DNA of 32,912 bases from Gammaproteobacteria bacterium (GTDB lineage: Bacteria; Pseudomonadota; Gammaproteobacteria; Enterobacterales; Permianibacteraceae). The notes beneath the pieces are model-generated. The model worked only from the letters and a program-made list of their open reading frames with translations, made no database searches and had not been told where the DNA came from. The position numbers and the translations under genes are program-made. The stretch spans positions 34,617-67,528 of the forward strand of contig JACPFT010000018.1 of the NCBI GenBank assembly GCA_016182845.1, in the 5' to 3' direction. Positions 1 to 7,992 of this stretch are shown one piece after another; the first letter of the stretch is position 1, and each line of letters begins with the position of its first letter.

Positions 1-254
1 TCCAGTTCGCCCAGGAGGCGCTGGTAGATCTCGAAATGGCCGGCGCTCACATAGTCCACCAGCACATCGCAGAAGGCATGGACCTGGGCGGGCGCGGGCA
101 GGGCGCGGTCGCGCGGCAGGGCTTCCACCAGGGAGCTGATCCCGGACAGCTGGCAGTAGCGCAGCAGCACTTCGCGGCGCTCTTCCAGCCAGGAGTCGAT
201 GGCGTCGTGTTGGCCGCCGAAGCGGCGCTGGCTTTCTTCGAATTGTTGCAGCAT
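1..254 (-). CDS. rsd: Regulator of sigma-70 (Rsd/AlgQ family), 5' part only
   Basis: Family role: Rsd/AlgQ binds the housekeeping sigma factor (RpoD) and lowers its competition for core RNA polymerase, favouring alternative sigma factors; in pseudomonads AlgQ also affects alginate and siderophore genes. Seen: reading the minus strand from the ATG at 254 gives a protein beginning MLQQFEESQRRF, with a W-L-E-E-R-R-x-x-L-L-R-Y-C segment and, near residue 70, the characteristic VDYVSAGHFEIYQRLL block shared with E. coli Rsd. About 84 codons are present and the frame runs off the left edge, so roughly the C-terminal half is missing. It is divergent from the histidine kinase that starts at 424. The 169-bp gap between them must hold both promoters, but no strong consensus is visible. 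Family assignment is firm because of the conserved block. Confidence 0.88.
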   Translation of the reverse strand, partial: MLQQFEESQRRFGGQHDAIDSWLEERREVLLRYCQLSGISSLVEALPRDRALPAPAQVHAFCDVLVDYVSAGHFEIYQRLLGEL

Positions 255-423
255 GGTCGTTCCTTGGCTGGGTTTTGGCCTCTGGGCGGGGCATGCGGGC
301 ATCGCGCCGGCGGGCTGGCCGAGAGGGCAGGGGCCGTGTCATGGGTCATTAGTACCACAGGGCGCGGCCCGGGCAAATGCTTTTGCGTCCGCTCTCGGCC
401 TGGTCTAACCTGGGGTCCTCTCT

Positions 424-2382
424 GTGCTGGCGGAAAAGGCGGTTCCGGTGAGTCTGTCGCGTACCCTCTGGCGGGTCCAGCCCTCCGGCTGGTTGTGGTT
501 CTGGCTGGCGGTGGCCGGCGGCATGCCGCTGCTGCCCCTGGTCATCATCAGCCTGAGCACGGAGCTGCGCCACGCGGTCTATGCCCTGCCGGACTGGCTG
601 CTGCTGTTCGGCGTGCTGGCCCTGTTCACCCCGCTGCTCCTCATCCTCGGCTATCTGTCCCGCCGCCAGCGCGGCCTCTGGGGTCATGCCCGGGCCCTGG
701 CCGGGCTCATCGATCAGGCCGCCGACATCATCCTGGTCTGCCGCATCGACGGCCTGCTGGTGGAGGCCAATAGCCGGGCCCTGGAGCTCCTGGGGCTGAG
801 CCGCCAGGAACTCCTGGGCAGCAGCCTCTGGGATCTCGACCTGGATTGCCGGCTGCGCCACGACAGCGAGCTGCAGCGCGGCCTCTTGCGCGGCGAGACG
901 GTCAGCTTCCAGACCCGTTTCCGCACGGCCACCGGCGAGCTGGCCGTGGAGCCCCATGTCTGCCTCGGCGAGTGGCAGGGCGAGCGCCATTACCTGATGC
1001 TGGTACGCGACATCACCGCGCGCAGCCAGAGCGAGGCCCAGCTGCGCGGCTTCGCCCAGGAACTGGAACGGGCACGCAACCTGCTTGAGGCCCGCGTCGA
1101 CGAGCGTACCCGCGAGCTGTCGGAGAGCTTCTCGGCCCTGACCCGTCAGACCCGCGACCGGCTCAAGGCCGAGCAGGATCTGACCCGGACCCGCCTCCTG
1201 CTCAACAACATCGTCGAGTCCATGCCTTCGGCCCTGATCACCATGGACCTGCAGGGCCATGTCACCCAGTGGAACCGCCAGGCCGAGGCCTATTCGGGCA
1301 TCAGCCGCGACGAGGCCCTGGGCCGGACCCTGGAGGCCCTGCTGCCCCAGTTTGCCGCCACCATCGCCAATGTGCGCCAGGCCCTGCGCGGCAGCCGCTA
1401 CCAGGTCACGGAGCGCATCGCCAGCCGCCTGGACGAGCAGATGCGGGTCTTCGACCTGGCGGTCTTCCCGCTGATCGCCGAGCAGGGGCGCGGCATCGTC
1501 CTGCGCGTCGACGACGTGACCGAGCGGGTGCGCATGGAGGAGATGCTGGTGCAGAGCGAGAAGATTCTGTCCTTGGGGGGGCTCGCGGCCGGCATGGCCC
1601 ACGAGATCAACAACCCCCTGGGCGGCATCCTGCAATCGGCCCAGAACATCCTGCGCCGCCTGGATCTGTCCCGGGAGCGCAACCGCCAGCTGGCCGAGGA
1701 TGCCGGCTTGGATGGGACGTCCCTGGATCGCTACCTGGATGTCCAGCGCATCCGCCATTTTCTGGAGGGGATACAGGAATCCGGCCAGCGCGCCGCCGCC
1801 ATCGTCGCCGATACCTTAAGCTTCGCGCGCGGGGCCAGCAGCGACGCCGTGCTCATCGATCCGGCCGAGGCCCTGGAATCGGCCATCCGCCTTGCGGGCA
1901 ATTTCAACCCGCGCTCCCGCTTCGAGTTCCGGCGCATCGAGATCCGCCGGGAATACGAGGCGGTGGGCCGGGTGCGCGCCCAGAAGACCAAGCTGGAGCA
2001 GGTCTATCTCAACCTGTTGGTCAATGCCGCCCATGCCCTGGCGACCCTGGCGGAGGGCGCCGAGCCCCATATCGTGCTGCGCCTGTCCCGGGAGGGCGAG
2101 TGGGTGCGTATCGACGTCATCGACAACGGGCCGGGCATGGACGAGGCGGTGCGCCGCCGCGTGTTCGAGCCCTTCTTCACCACCAAGGCGGAAGGCGCGG
2201 GCACGGGCTTGGGCTTATCGGTGAGCTTCTTCATCGTCACCGAACAGCTGCAGGGTACGATTGCCGTGGAATCCCAGCCGGGCCATGGCGCCCATTTCAT
2301 CATCCGCCTGCCCCAGGTGTGCGAGGAGGCTGCATCGATACCCAGCCAGGAAGAACAGATCCAGCTGCCGCTGGAGGTGTGA
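424..2382 (+). CDS. Membrane PAS-domain sensor histidine kinase
   Basis: Predicted inner-membrane sensor kinase of 652 residues that autophosphorylates on histidine and passes phosphate to an unseen response regulator. Seen: two hydrophobic helices (about 22-44 and 56-78) with almost no periplasmic loop; PAS domain 1 at about 92-200; a charged coiled coil at about 203-258; PAS domain 2 at about 258-370; HisKA with GGLAAGMAHEINNPLGG, so the phospho-acceptor is H393; then a HATPase with N-box (N530, N534), G1 box DNGPGMD (D567) and G2 box GTGLGL (about 597). The PAS, coiled-coil and AHEINNPL arrangement resembles NtrB- and DctB-like kinases. The GTG at 424 is the longest start; a second GTG at 448 is possible. 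No response regulator is adjacent, so it looks like an orphan kinase. Signal and target are unknown. Confidence 0.88.
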   Translation: MLAEKAVPVSLSRTLWRVQPSGWLWFWLAVAGGMPLLPLVIISLSTELRHAVYALPDWLLLFGVLALFTPLLLILGYLSRRQRGLWGHARALAGLIDQAADIILVCRIDGLLVEANSRALELLGLSRQELLGSSLWDLDLDCRLRHDSELQRGLLRGETVSFQTRFRTATGELAVEPHVCLGEWQGERHYLMLVRDITARSQSEAQLRGFAQELERARNLLEARVDERTRELSESFSALTRQTRDRLKAEQDLTRTRLLLNNIVESMPSALITMDLQGHVTQWNRQAEAYSGISRDEALGRTLEALLPQFAATIANVRQALRGSRYQVTERIASRLDEQMRVFDLAVFPLIAEQGRGIVLRVDDVTERVRMEEMLVQSEKILSLGGLAAGMAHEINNPLGGILQSAQNILRRLDLSRERNRQLAEDAGLDGTSLDRYLDVQRIRHFLEGIQESGQRAAAIVADTLSFARGASSDAVLIDPAEALESAIRLAGNFNPRSRFEFRRIEIRREYEAVGRVRAQKTKLEQVYLNLLVNAAHALATLAEGAEPHIVLRLSREGEWVRIDVIDNGPGMDEAVRRRVFEPFFTTKAEGAGTGLGLSVSFFIVTEQLQGTIAVESQPGHGAHFIIRLPQVCEEAASIPSQEEQIQLPLEV

Positions 2383-2393
2383 GGTGAGGGGGC

Positions 2394-2501
2394 GTAGGTC
2401 GGACTTTAGTCCGACAATGTAGGGCTGAAGCCCGACCTACGTGGAAGGGGCGAGCCGTCGGCTTAGAGATTGTAGATACTGTTAGCGTAGCGTAACCCGA
2501 C
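2394..2501. repeat. REP-like palindromic repeat plus fragment
   Basis: GTAGGTCGG (2394-2402) pairs with CCGACCTAC (2432-2440). Nested inside are a local hairpin GTCGGACT/AGTCCGAC (2398-2405 and 2408-2415) and a smaller GGGCT/AGCCC hairpin (2422-2426 and 2429-2433), so two alternative folds compete. About 40 bp on, 2481-2501 reads GTTAGCGTAGCGTAACCCGAC, a fragment of the same GTCGGGTTA-type family seen at 7437-7519 and 32697-32782. It lies between the convergent ends of the kinase and the Asp-box protein gene. Family naming as REP-like is by structure and location only. Confidence 0.7.
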
Positions 2502-2524
2502 AGCTTGACCTAGACGGGAACCTA

Positions 2525-2551
2525 GCCGGCACGGCGTCGCGCCGTGCCGGC
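2525..2551. terminator. Strong GC hairpin downstream of the Asp-box gene
   Basis: A perfect 12-bp stem, GCCGGCACGGCG (2525-2536) and CGCCGTGCCGGC (2540-2551), with a 3-nt loop, starts 12 bp past the stop codon of the minus-strand gene ending at 2563. There is no T tract on either strand, so it is a plausible transcript-end hairpin rather than a textbook intrinsic terminator. Confidence 0.5.
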
Positions 2552-2562
2552 GGGGGAACGGC

Positions 2563-5388
2563 CTAGTTCGGCCGGTTATAGGTGAAGCTATAAGCGCCCG
2601 TGCCGCTGTAGTTCACCACGCGGTACATGTAGTAGCCGGCCGCGCCGTTGTAGCTGAGGGTCTCGGCGGCCGTGGGGCCGTCGCTCTTGGCCACCTGGAC
2701 CCATTTCGCGCCATCCCATTTGTCCAGATACAGGTCGTAGTCGGCCGAACCGGGGCCGGTCAAACAGGCGCCGTGCGTGCCCGAACTCGTGCTCTGGTAG
2801 TAGCTGCCGTTAGGCTGGTACTGGGTCTGGCCGGTGCCGCCGCTGAAGCTGCCGCTCAGGGTGGTGCCGGCGCAGGCGCTCGTGCTGACCACGACGGACT
2901 GGCTGCTGGCGTGGGTCGCGCCGTCGTCGTCGGTGACGGTGAGGGCGACGGTGTAGGTGCCGGCGGCGGCATAGGTCTTGCTCGGGTTGGCGGCCGTGCT
3001 GGTCGTGCCGTCGCCGAAGTTCCAGGCGCGGGACACGATACTGCCGTCGGCGTCCGTGCTCTGGTCGGTGAAGCTGACCGTCAGCTGGTTCTTGCTGTAG
3101 GCGAAGGCCGAGACCGGCGGCTGGTTCAGCGTGCCGCCGCCCTGCAAGGCGACCTTCCAGGCGCCGCGGCCGTAGCTGCCGGCCACCAGGACATGGGGCG
3201 CATCGTCGATCTCCAGGTCGCTCACCACCAGCCCTAAGGGCAGGCCGGCGGAGAAGGGCTGGAAGCTGGCGCCGCCGTCCGCGCTCTCGTAGACGCCGAT
3301 GTCGGTGCCCACGAAGACGCGCTGGCCGTCCAGGGGATCGATGGCGACGCTATTGGCCGGTACATTCGGCAGGCCGCTGCCCACCGCCGTCCAGCTCGTT
3401 CCGCCGCTGGTGGAGCGGTAGAGGTGGCCGCCGCTGAACACGCCGCGCGTCGCGAACACCCGCTGGGTATTGCTGGGGTCCACGGCGATGTCGCTGACCC
3501 GGCCGCCGGGGTAGTTGCCGGTGACCTCGCTCAGGCTGCCGCCGGTGGCCGTGGCGCTGGTGCTGCGGAAGATCTTGCCGCCCGAGGTGCCGACATAGAG
3601 CTGGTAGGCACCGCCGCTCTGGATGGGGCTCAGGACCGAGGCGGCGCTGCCCAGGCTGCCGCTGAGGCCGTACCAGCGGAAGCTCGCCGCCGAGGTCGTG
3701 CCCACATAGACCTGGTCGGACGCGACCCAGACCAGGGCGCCGGCGCCGGCCAGGGGCGTGACCCAGGGGAAGTTGCCGCTGGCGGTCAGGCCGGTGTTGG
3801 GCAGGCTGCCGAAGCTGCCGGCGGCGCCGCCGGTGGTGGAGCGGACGATGCTGGGATAGCTGCCGCCGGGGTAGCTGGTCTGCAGCACGGTGGACGGGTT
3901 GCTGGCATCGACGACGTTCATGAAGCCGTCGCCGCTGGCATAGGTCAGGCCCCAGACCTTGCTGACGGCGCGGCCCGAGGAGGAATTGTCCTGGGCGCCG
4001 CCGAACATGCGGTTGCTGTCCGTGGTGTCCACGGCGATGTCGTAGAACTGGGTGACATTGAGGTTGCTGTTCATGTTGGCGAAGCTGGAGCCGCTGTTGT
4101 CGCTGCGCCAGATGCCGCCGTCCGAGCCCACCCAGAAGCGGTTGGGATTGGTCTTCGACCAGGTCAGGGTGTGGGTGTCCTGGTGCACCTGCTGGCTGCT
4201 GCCCCAGCCATTGGTCAGGTAGCTCAGCGTGGCGCCGCCGTCCGTGGACAGGGCGAAGCGGATGCTGCCTACCAGGAGCTTGTCGGCATTGGTGGGGTGC
4301 ACGGCCAGGGCCAGATTGTAGCTGCACTGTCCCTCGCAGGCGCCGCTCTTGCGCAGGCTCCAGCTGGCGCCGCCATTGGTGCTGCGGTACAGGCCGCCGC
4401 TGTCCGGCAGGGCGTAGAGGGTCTGGGCATTGCTGGGGGCGAGGGCGAGGCGCATGCGGCTGGTGCCCAGGGCCAGGCCGCTGCTGGCCGAGGCCCAGCT
4501 CGCGCCGCCGTTGGTGGACTTGATGACGCCGGCGCCGGGGGCCGAGGCATAGAGCGTGCTGCCGTCGGCGGCGTAGGCCATGTCCTCGACCCGGCCGCTG
4601 TAGACGCGGGTCCAGCTAGTGCCGCCGTCGGCGCTGCGGTAGATGCCGCCGCCGGAGAGCGTGCCATTGGCATCGCAGCTGCCGAAACCGGCGGCCAGGA
4701 CCACCGCGCCGTTGCCGGGCGCGACGGCGATGCTGTTGACGATGGACAGGGGCATGGCTCCGGCGCCGCTGCCGTTCTTGGCCTGCCAGCTGGCGCCGCC
4801 GTCGGTGCTCAGGTACACGCCCTGGCCGAAATAGCCGGCGCAGCCGCCGCCGTTCTTGTCGCCGGTTCCGACCCAGACCCGGTGAGCATTGGCCGGGTCG
4901 AGCTGGATGGCGCCTATGGGCTGGGTGCCCACGGTATCGAAGATGGAGTGCCAGGTGGCGCCGCCGTCGGTGGTCTTCCACACGCCGCCGGCGGCCGAGC
5001 CGAAGTACACCGTGTTGTCGTCGCCGGGCAGGGGCACGATGGCATTGTTGCGCCCGGAGACCTTGCCCATGCTCCAGCCGCTCATGTCCATGGCCGAGGG
5101 GCCCATCTCGGTCCACACCTCGCCGGCCGCCAGGGCCGCGCTGCGCCGGGCGTCTTGCCGGGTTTTCAGGGCGCGCACCGCCTCGCCGCGCAGGCGGCCG
5201 GGATTGAGCTGCTTGCGCAGGCCCCGGCTCTCCTCGAACCAGCGCTGGCGTTGCTCGATGCGCCAGTTTTCATTGGCCATGGCTCCCGAAGGCTCGGCCG
5301 CCTGGCTGGGCATGGACGCCAGGCTGGCGCCAAGGGATAGGACAAGCGCGCCGCCGAAGGCCAGCGGGCGACGATAAGTCGGATGCAT
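2563..5388 (-). CDS. Secreted Asp-box (BNR/VPS10-like) repeat protein with PKD and PPC domains
   Basis: Predicted exported beta-propeller protein of 941 residues. The start at 5388 is preferred over upstream in-frame codons because GGAGAG lies just upstream and the protein then opens with a clean Sec signal peptide (MHPTYRR, hydrophobic core, cleavage near SQA-AE at about residue 31). Seen: at least nine Asp-box motifs of the S-x-D/N-G-G-x-S/T-W type (for example STDGGASW, STNGGASW, SADGGTSW), spaced as in sortilin/BNR propellers. A PKD domain at about 757-836 contains WNFGDGTTS and YAAAGTYTVALTVTDDDG. A C-terminal domain at about 839-941 resembles bacterial pre-peptidase C-terminal (PPC) domains (DYDLYLDKWDG, YMYRVVNYSGTGAYSF). 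No protease or glycosidase catalytic domain is recognisable. Role unknown; carbohydrate or protein binding at the surface, or export through type II secretion, are inferences. Confidence 0.85.
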   Translation of the reverse strand: MHPTYRRPLAFGGALVLSLGASLASMPSQAAEPSGAMANENWRIEQRQRWFEESRGLRKQLNPGRLRGEAVRALKTRQDARRSAALAAGEVWTEMGPSAMDMSGWSMGKVSGRNNAIVPLPGDDNTVYFGSAAGGVWKTTDGGATWHSIFDTVGTQPIGAIQLDPANAHRVWVGTGDKNGGGCAGYFGQGVYLSTDGGASWQAKNGSGAGAMPLSIVNSIAVAPGNGAVVLAAGFGSCDANGTLSGGGIYRSADGGTSWTRVYSGRVEDMAYAADGSTLYASAPGAGVIKSTNGGASWASASSGLALGTSRMRLALAPSNAQTLYALPDSGGLYRSTNGGASWSLRKSGACEGQCSYNLALAVHPTNADKLLVGSIRFALSTDGGATLSYLTNGWGSSQQVHQDTHTLTWSKTNPNRFWVGSDGGIWRSDNSGSSFANMNSNLNVTQFYDIAVDTTDSNRMFGGAQDNSSSGRAVSKVWGLTYASGDGFMNVVDASNPSTVLQTSYPGGSYPSIVRSTTGGAAGSFGSLPNTGLTASGNFPWVTPLAGAGALVWVASDQVYVGTTSAASFRWYGLSGSLGSAASVLSPIQSGGAYQLYVGTSGGKIFRSTSATATGGSLSEVTGNYPGGRVSDIAVDPSNTQRVFATRGVFSGGHLYRSTSGGTSWTAVGSGLPNVPANSVAIDPLDGQRVFVGTDIGVYESADGGASFQPFSAGLPLGLVVSDLEIDDAPHVLVAGSYGRGAWKVALQGGGTLNQPPVSAFAYSKNQLTVSFTDQSTDADGSIVSRAWNFGDGTTSTAANPSKTYAAAGTYTVALTVTDDDGATHASSQSVVVSTSACAGTTLSGSFSGGTGQTQYQPNGSYYQSTSSGTHGACLTGPGSADYDLYLDKWDGAKWVQVAKSDGPTAAETLSYNGAAGYYMYRVVNYSGTGAYSFTYNRPN

Positions 5389-5739
5389 GATGATCTCTCC
5401 TCGCACACGGGGTACGCCAAGGAGGCGCGTGTGAGCCCGTGTCCCGGTTTTTTGTGTTGTTTTGAATCCCGACCGGTACACCGAGATCCGGCCGGGCATG
5501 GTGGCCATGGGAGACTACAGGCCGCGATGAAGCTGAAAATCAGCGTTCATCGCCGGCCAGTCTAGGAGGCCGCCGGAACCGATTGCTATGTCGATCCCCT
5601 GCGTCGCGACGAAGGAAAAAGCCAAGTTGTCTAGTTTGTGAACCGTGTCCACCGACACCTGGCGACGGAGCGAAGCTGACAGGGATCGCCACGCTCATTA
5701 CACTAGGCGGATTGTCTTGCCCGCACCGATTGGGACGCC
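5389..5739. other. Divergent intergenic region between the Asp-box gene and recN
   Basis: This 351-bp gap separates two divergent genes and should hold both promoters. I see the minus-strand ribosome-binding site (GGAGAG just above 5388) and an imperfect TGGCGA/TCGCCA dyad at about 5660-5690. I see no LexA-type CTG-N10-CAG site that would support SOS control of recN, no convincing -35/-10 pair and no RNA gene. Confidence 0.5.
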
Positions 5740-7407
5740 ATGCTCAGCCATCTGCATATCCAGAACTTCGCCATCATCCGCCGCCTGGAACTGGCCTTCG
5801 CGCCGGGCATGACCGTGCTCACCGGCGAGACCGGGGCGGGCAAGTCCATCGCCATCGACGCCCTGAGCCTGGCCTTGGGCGGGCGCGGCGAGGGCTCCAT
5901 GGTGCGCGCCGGCGAGGCCCAGGCCGACATCAGCGCCGATTTCGAGCTGCCTTTCAACAGCCCGGCCCTGGCCTGGCTCAAGGAACAGGCCCTGGACGAG
6001 GGTGGCGAGTGCATCCTGCGCCGCGTGCTCAGCGCCGAGGGCCGCTCCAAGGGCTTCATCAACGGCCGGCCGGTGCCGCTGGCAGCCTTGCGCGAGCTGG
6101 GCGGCCTCCTGGTGGAAATCCACGGGCAGCACGAGCATCAGCGTCTCATGTCCGCCGAGCGCCAGCGTGAGCTGGTGGACGCCTATGCCGGCTTGGGCGC
6201 GCATCTGGCCGCCGTGCGCCAGGCTTACGGGCGCCGTCAGGTTTTGGATGCCGAATGGCGCGAACTGGATGCCGGCCGTCAGGCCCGCGAGGCGCGCCTG
6301 GACCTGCTGCGCTACCAGGTGGACGAGCTGGAACGAGCCGCGCCGGAGCCGGGCGAGGCGGCCGCCATCCAGGACGAGCACCGCCGCCTGGCCCATGCCA
6401 GCGAGCTGATGGAACAGGCCCAGGCCAATCTGGTGCAGCTCTACGAGGGCGACGAGCCCACGGCCTTCCAGCTCCTGAGCCGCGCCGCCGACTCCCTGAA
6501 CAAGCTGGCCCATTACGACGAGCGCCTGGCGGGCACGGCCGCCCTGCTCAACGAGACGGCCTTGCAGGTGCGCGAGGCCGCTCACGATCTGTCCCGCTAT
6601 CTCGACAAGCTGGAACTGGATCCGGAGCGCCTGTCCGAGCTGGACGCGCGCCTGGCCGAGCTGACCGCCCTGGCGCGCAAGCACCGGGTCGAGGCCGACG
6701 AGCTGCCGGCCCTGTACGAGTGCATGAGTGCCGAGCTCAAGGCCCTGACCGGCAGCGACGAGCGCCTGGAGGCCATGGGCCGCGAGCGGGCCGAGGCCGA
6801 GCGCGTCTACCAGGCCGCCGCCCAGGCCTTGAGCCAGGCCCGCCAGGAAGCCGCCGCCGTCCTGGCGCCCCTGATCAGCCAGCATCTGGACGGCTTGGCC
6901 ATACGCGGCGGCCGCTTCGAGATCGCCATCAGTCCCGCCGAGAACCCCGGACCGGCGGGCATGGACAAGTTGGAATTCCGTATCGCCACCAATGCCGGCC
7001 AGCCGGCCCAGGCCCTGGCCAAGATCGCCTCGGGCGGCGAGTTGTCGCGCGTGTCCCTGGCCATCCAGGTGGTCATCGCCCAGCGCGGCGACATGCCCGT
7101 CCTGATCTTCGACGAGGTGGATGTGGGCATAGGCGGGGGCACGGCCGAGATCGTCGGCGGACTGTTGCGGCACTTGGGCAGCGAGGCCCAGATCCTCTGC
7201 GTCACCCACCAGCCCCAGGTCGCCGCCCAGGGCCACCAGCATTACCGCGTGGCCAAGAGCCTGGTGGGCGAGGCCACGGAAACCGCCATCGAGATCCTGG
7301 GGCAGAGCGAGCGCGTCCAGGAGATCGCGCGCATGCTAGGCGGCCTGCGCATCACCGAGGCGACCCTGGAGCATGCGCGGGAGATGCTGGCCGGCGAGCC
7401 GGCCTAA
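5740..7407 (+). CDS. recN: DNA repair protein RecN
   Basis: SMC-like ATPase of double-strand break repair: it holds DNA ends or sister chromatids together during RecA-dependent recombination. Length 555 residues matches the family (E. coli 553). Seen: N-terminal MLSHLHIQNFAIIRRLEL followed by Walker A GETGAGKS (29-36) and the RecN-typical IDALSLALGGR; EIHGQHEHQRL at about 125-135; a long charged coiled-coil middle (about 155-340); ABC signature SGGELSR (431-437); Walker B VLIFDEVDVGIGGG (454-467); and the H-loop region VTHQPQVAAQ. The ATG at 5740 is the natural start by alignment to the family N terminus. It stands alone between a divergent gene and a repeat-containing gap. RecN is usually SOS-induced, but no LexA box is obvious here. 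Confidence 0.97.
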   Translation: MLSHLHIQNFAIIRRLELAFAPGMTVLTGETGAGKSIAIDALSLALGGRGEGSMVRAGEAQADISADFELPFNSPALAWLKEQALDEGGECILRRVLSAEGRSKGFINGRPVPLAALRELGGLLVEIHGQHEHQRLMSAERQRELVDAYAGLGAHLAAVRQAYGRRQVLDAEWRELDAGRQAREARLDLLRYQVDELERAAPEPGEAAAIQDEHRRLAHASELMEQAQANLVQLYEGDEPTAFQLLSRAADSLNKLAHYDERLAGTAALLNETALQVREAAHDLSRYLDKLELDPERLSELDARLAELTALARKHRVEADELPALYECMSAELKALTGSDERLEAMGRERAEAERVYQAAAQALSQARQEAAAVLAPLISQHLDGLAIRGGRFEIAISPAENPGPAGMDKLEFRIATNAGQPAQALAKIASGGELSRVSLAIQVVIAQRGDMPVLIFDEVDVGIGGGTAEIVGGLLRHLGSEAQILCVTHQPQVAAQGHQHYRVAKSLVGEATETAIEILGQSERVQEIARMLGGLRITEATLEHAREMLAGEPA

Positions 7408-7436
7408 GTTCTACCGCGTAGGTCCGACTTCAGCGT

Positions 7437-7519
7437 GTAGGTCGGGTTAGCCCGGAGGGCGTAACCCGACGTTCTCACGCATTCGGGATGTCGGGTTACG
7501 CTGCGCTAACCCGACCTAC
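7437..7519. repeat. REP-like inverted pair (GTAGGTCGGGTTA family)
   Basis: Two inverted copies of the same motif: GTAGGTCGGGTTAGCC...GTAACCCGAC at 7437-7470 and GTCGGGTTACGCTGCGC...TAACCCGACCTAC at 7490-7519. Each copy folds on itself (GTCGGGTTA with TAACCCGAC) and the outer GTAGGTCGGG/CCCGACCTAC arms can also pair across the whole element. It begins 29 bp past the recN stop codon. The same family appears near 2394 and 32697. Confidence 0.8.
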
Positions 7520-7556
7520 GAAGGCTACAAGCCAACCCGATGAAGGCGCCTAAATG

Positions 7557-7589
7557 AAAAACCCGGCGCATCGCGAGATGGGCCGGGTT
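7557..7589 (-). terminator. Intrinsic terminator for the XRE/membrane-protein operon
   Basis: AACCCGGC (7560-7567) pairs with GCCGGGTT (7582-7589). An inner CATC/GATG stem closes on a GCGA tetraloop after one G-G mismatch. Reading the minus strand, the stem is followed by five T residues. This suits transcripts from the minus-strand pair ending at 7726. On the plus strand there is no T tract, so it is a weaker stop for recN. Confidence 0.65.
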
Positions 7590-7667
7590 GGAGTTTCATC
7601 AAGGAGTGCTCGCCTATCCTGGCTGCGCCCTTTATTTTTATTGTGTTTATCTTGTTGTAATACGGCG

Positions 7668-7726
7668 CGTTGTTGTCCAACGAGCGTGAAATTATGCTCT
7701 TGACCGGCCAGCGTCAAGGTTTTTTT
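7668..7726 (+). terminator. Stacked hairpins ending in a T tract; plus-strand terminator or end of a small RNA
   Basis: Three consecutive small hairpins lie in an AT-rich gap: CGTTG/CAACG (7668-7672 and 7678-7682), GAGC/GCTC extendable with wobbles (7682-7699), and CTTGAC/GTCAAG (7699-7704 and 7713-7718). The last is followed by a run of seven T (7720-7726), the look of a rho-independent terminator on the plus strand. It lies about 260-320 bp after the recN stop codon, far for a recN terminator, so a short independent transcript is possible. A TAATAC at 7658-7663 could be a -10 element but lacks a good -35. Confidence 0.4.
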
Positions 7727-7992
7727 CAGGTTTCATTCATTTTTCGGCCGAATTCCCCCTGTTGCATTGCGTCAACCGTGGGCTCGTCGAGGCTGAACAC
7801 GTCCTCCAAACGCTGGCCGAAGACCCGCGCCAGGCGGAAGGCCACTTCCAGGGAGGGCGCGTATTTGCCCGCCTCGATGGCGATCACGGTTTGACGCGTG
7901 ATCCGGGCCCGATCGGCCAGCTCCTGCTGGGTCATCTCCCCGGCCTCGAAGCGCAGGCGGCGCAGGCTGTTGCGGATCGCCGTGCCGCTCAT
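7726..7992 (-). CDS. XRE-family helix-turn-helix regulator, 88 residues
   Basis: Small DNA-binding protein consisting essentially of one HTH_3 domain. Seen: RNSLRRLRFEAGEMTQQELADRARITRQTVIAIEAGKYAPSLEVAFRLARVFG spans residues about 7-59, with the recognition helix in ITRQTVIAIEAGKY. The compact shape, and the pairing with a small membrane protein, recall the YozG-like regulators found next to DUF-type integral membrane proteins in many bacteria. Its ATG overlaps the stop of the upstream membrane-protein gene in an ATGA at 7989-7992, so translation is probably coupled. It probably controls its own operon, but the operator is not proven. Confidence 0.85.
   Translation of the reverse strand: MSGTAIRNSLRRLRFEAGEMTQQELADRARITRQTVIAIEAGKYAPSLEVAFRLARVFGQRLEDVFSLDEPTVDAMQQGEFGRKMNET

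Noticed and set aside
349-1758. A 469-codon minus-strand frame opposite the histidine kinase
   Set aside because: It is glutamine- and alanine-rich shadow sequence with no motif, directly opposite conserved kinase motifs, including the H-box.
3424-5340. A 638-codon plus-strand frame rich in alanine and glycine
   Set aside because: It is the antisense shadow of the Asp-box protein gene. In high-GC DNA such frames stay open by chance, and the opposite strand has signal peptide, repeats and domains.
5509-5739. SOS (LexA) box expected upstream of recN
   Set aside because: I looked for CTG-N10-CAG with an AT-rich core and found none. The best partial match lacks the second half-site.
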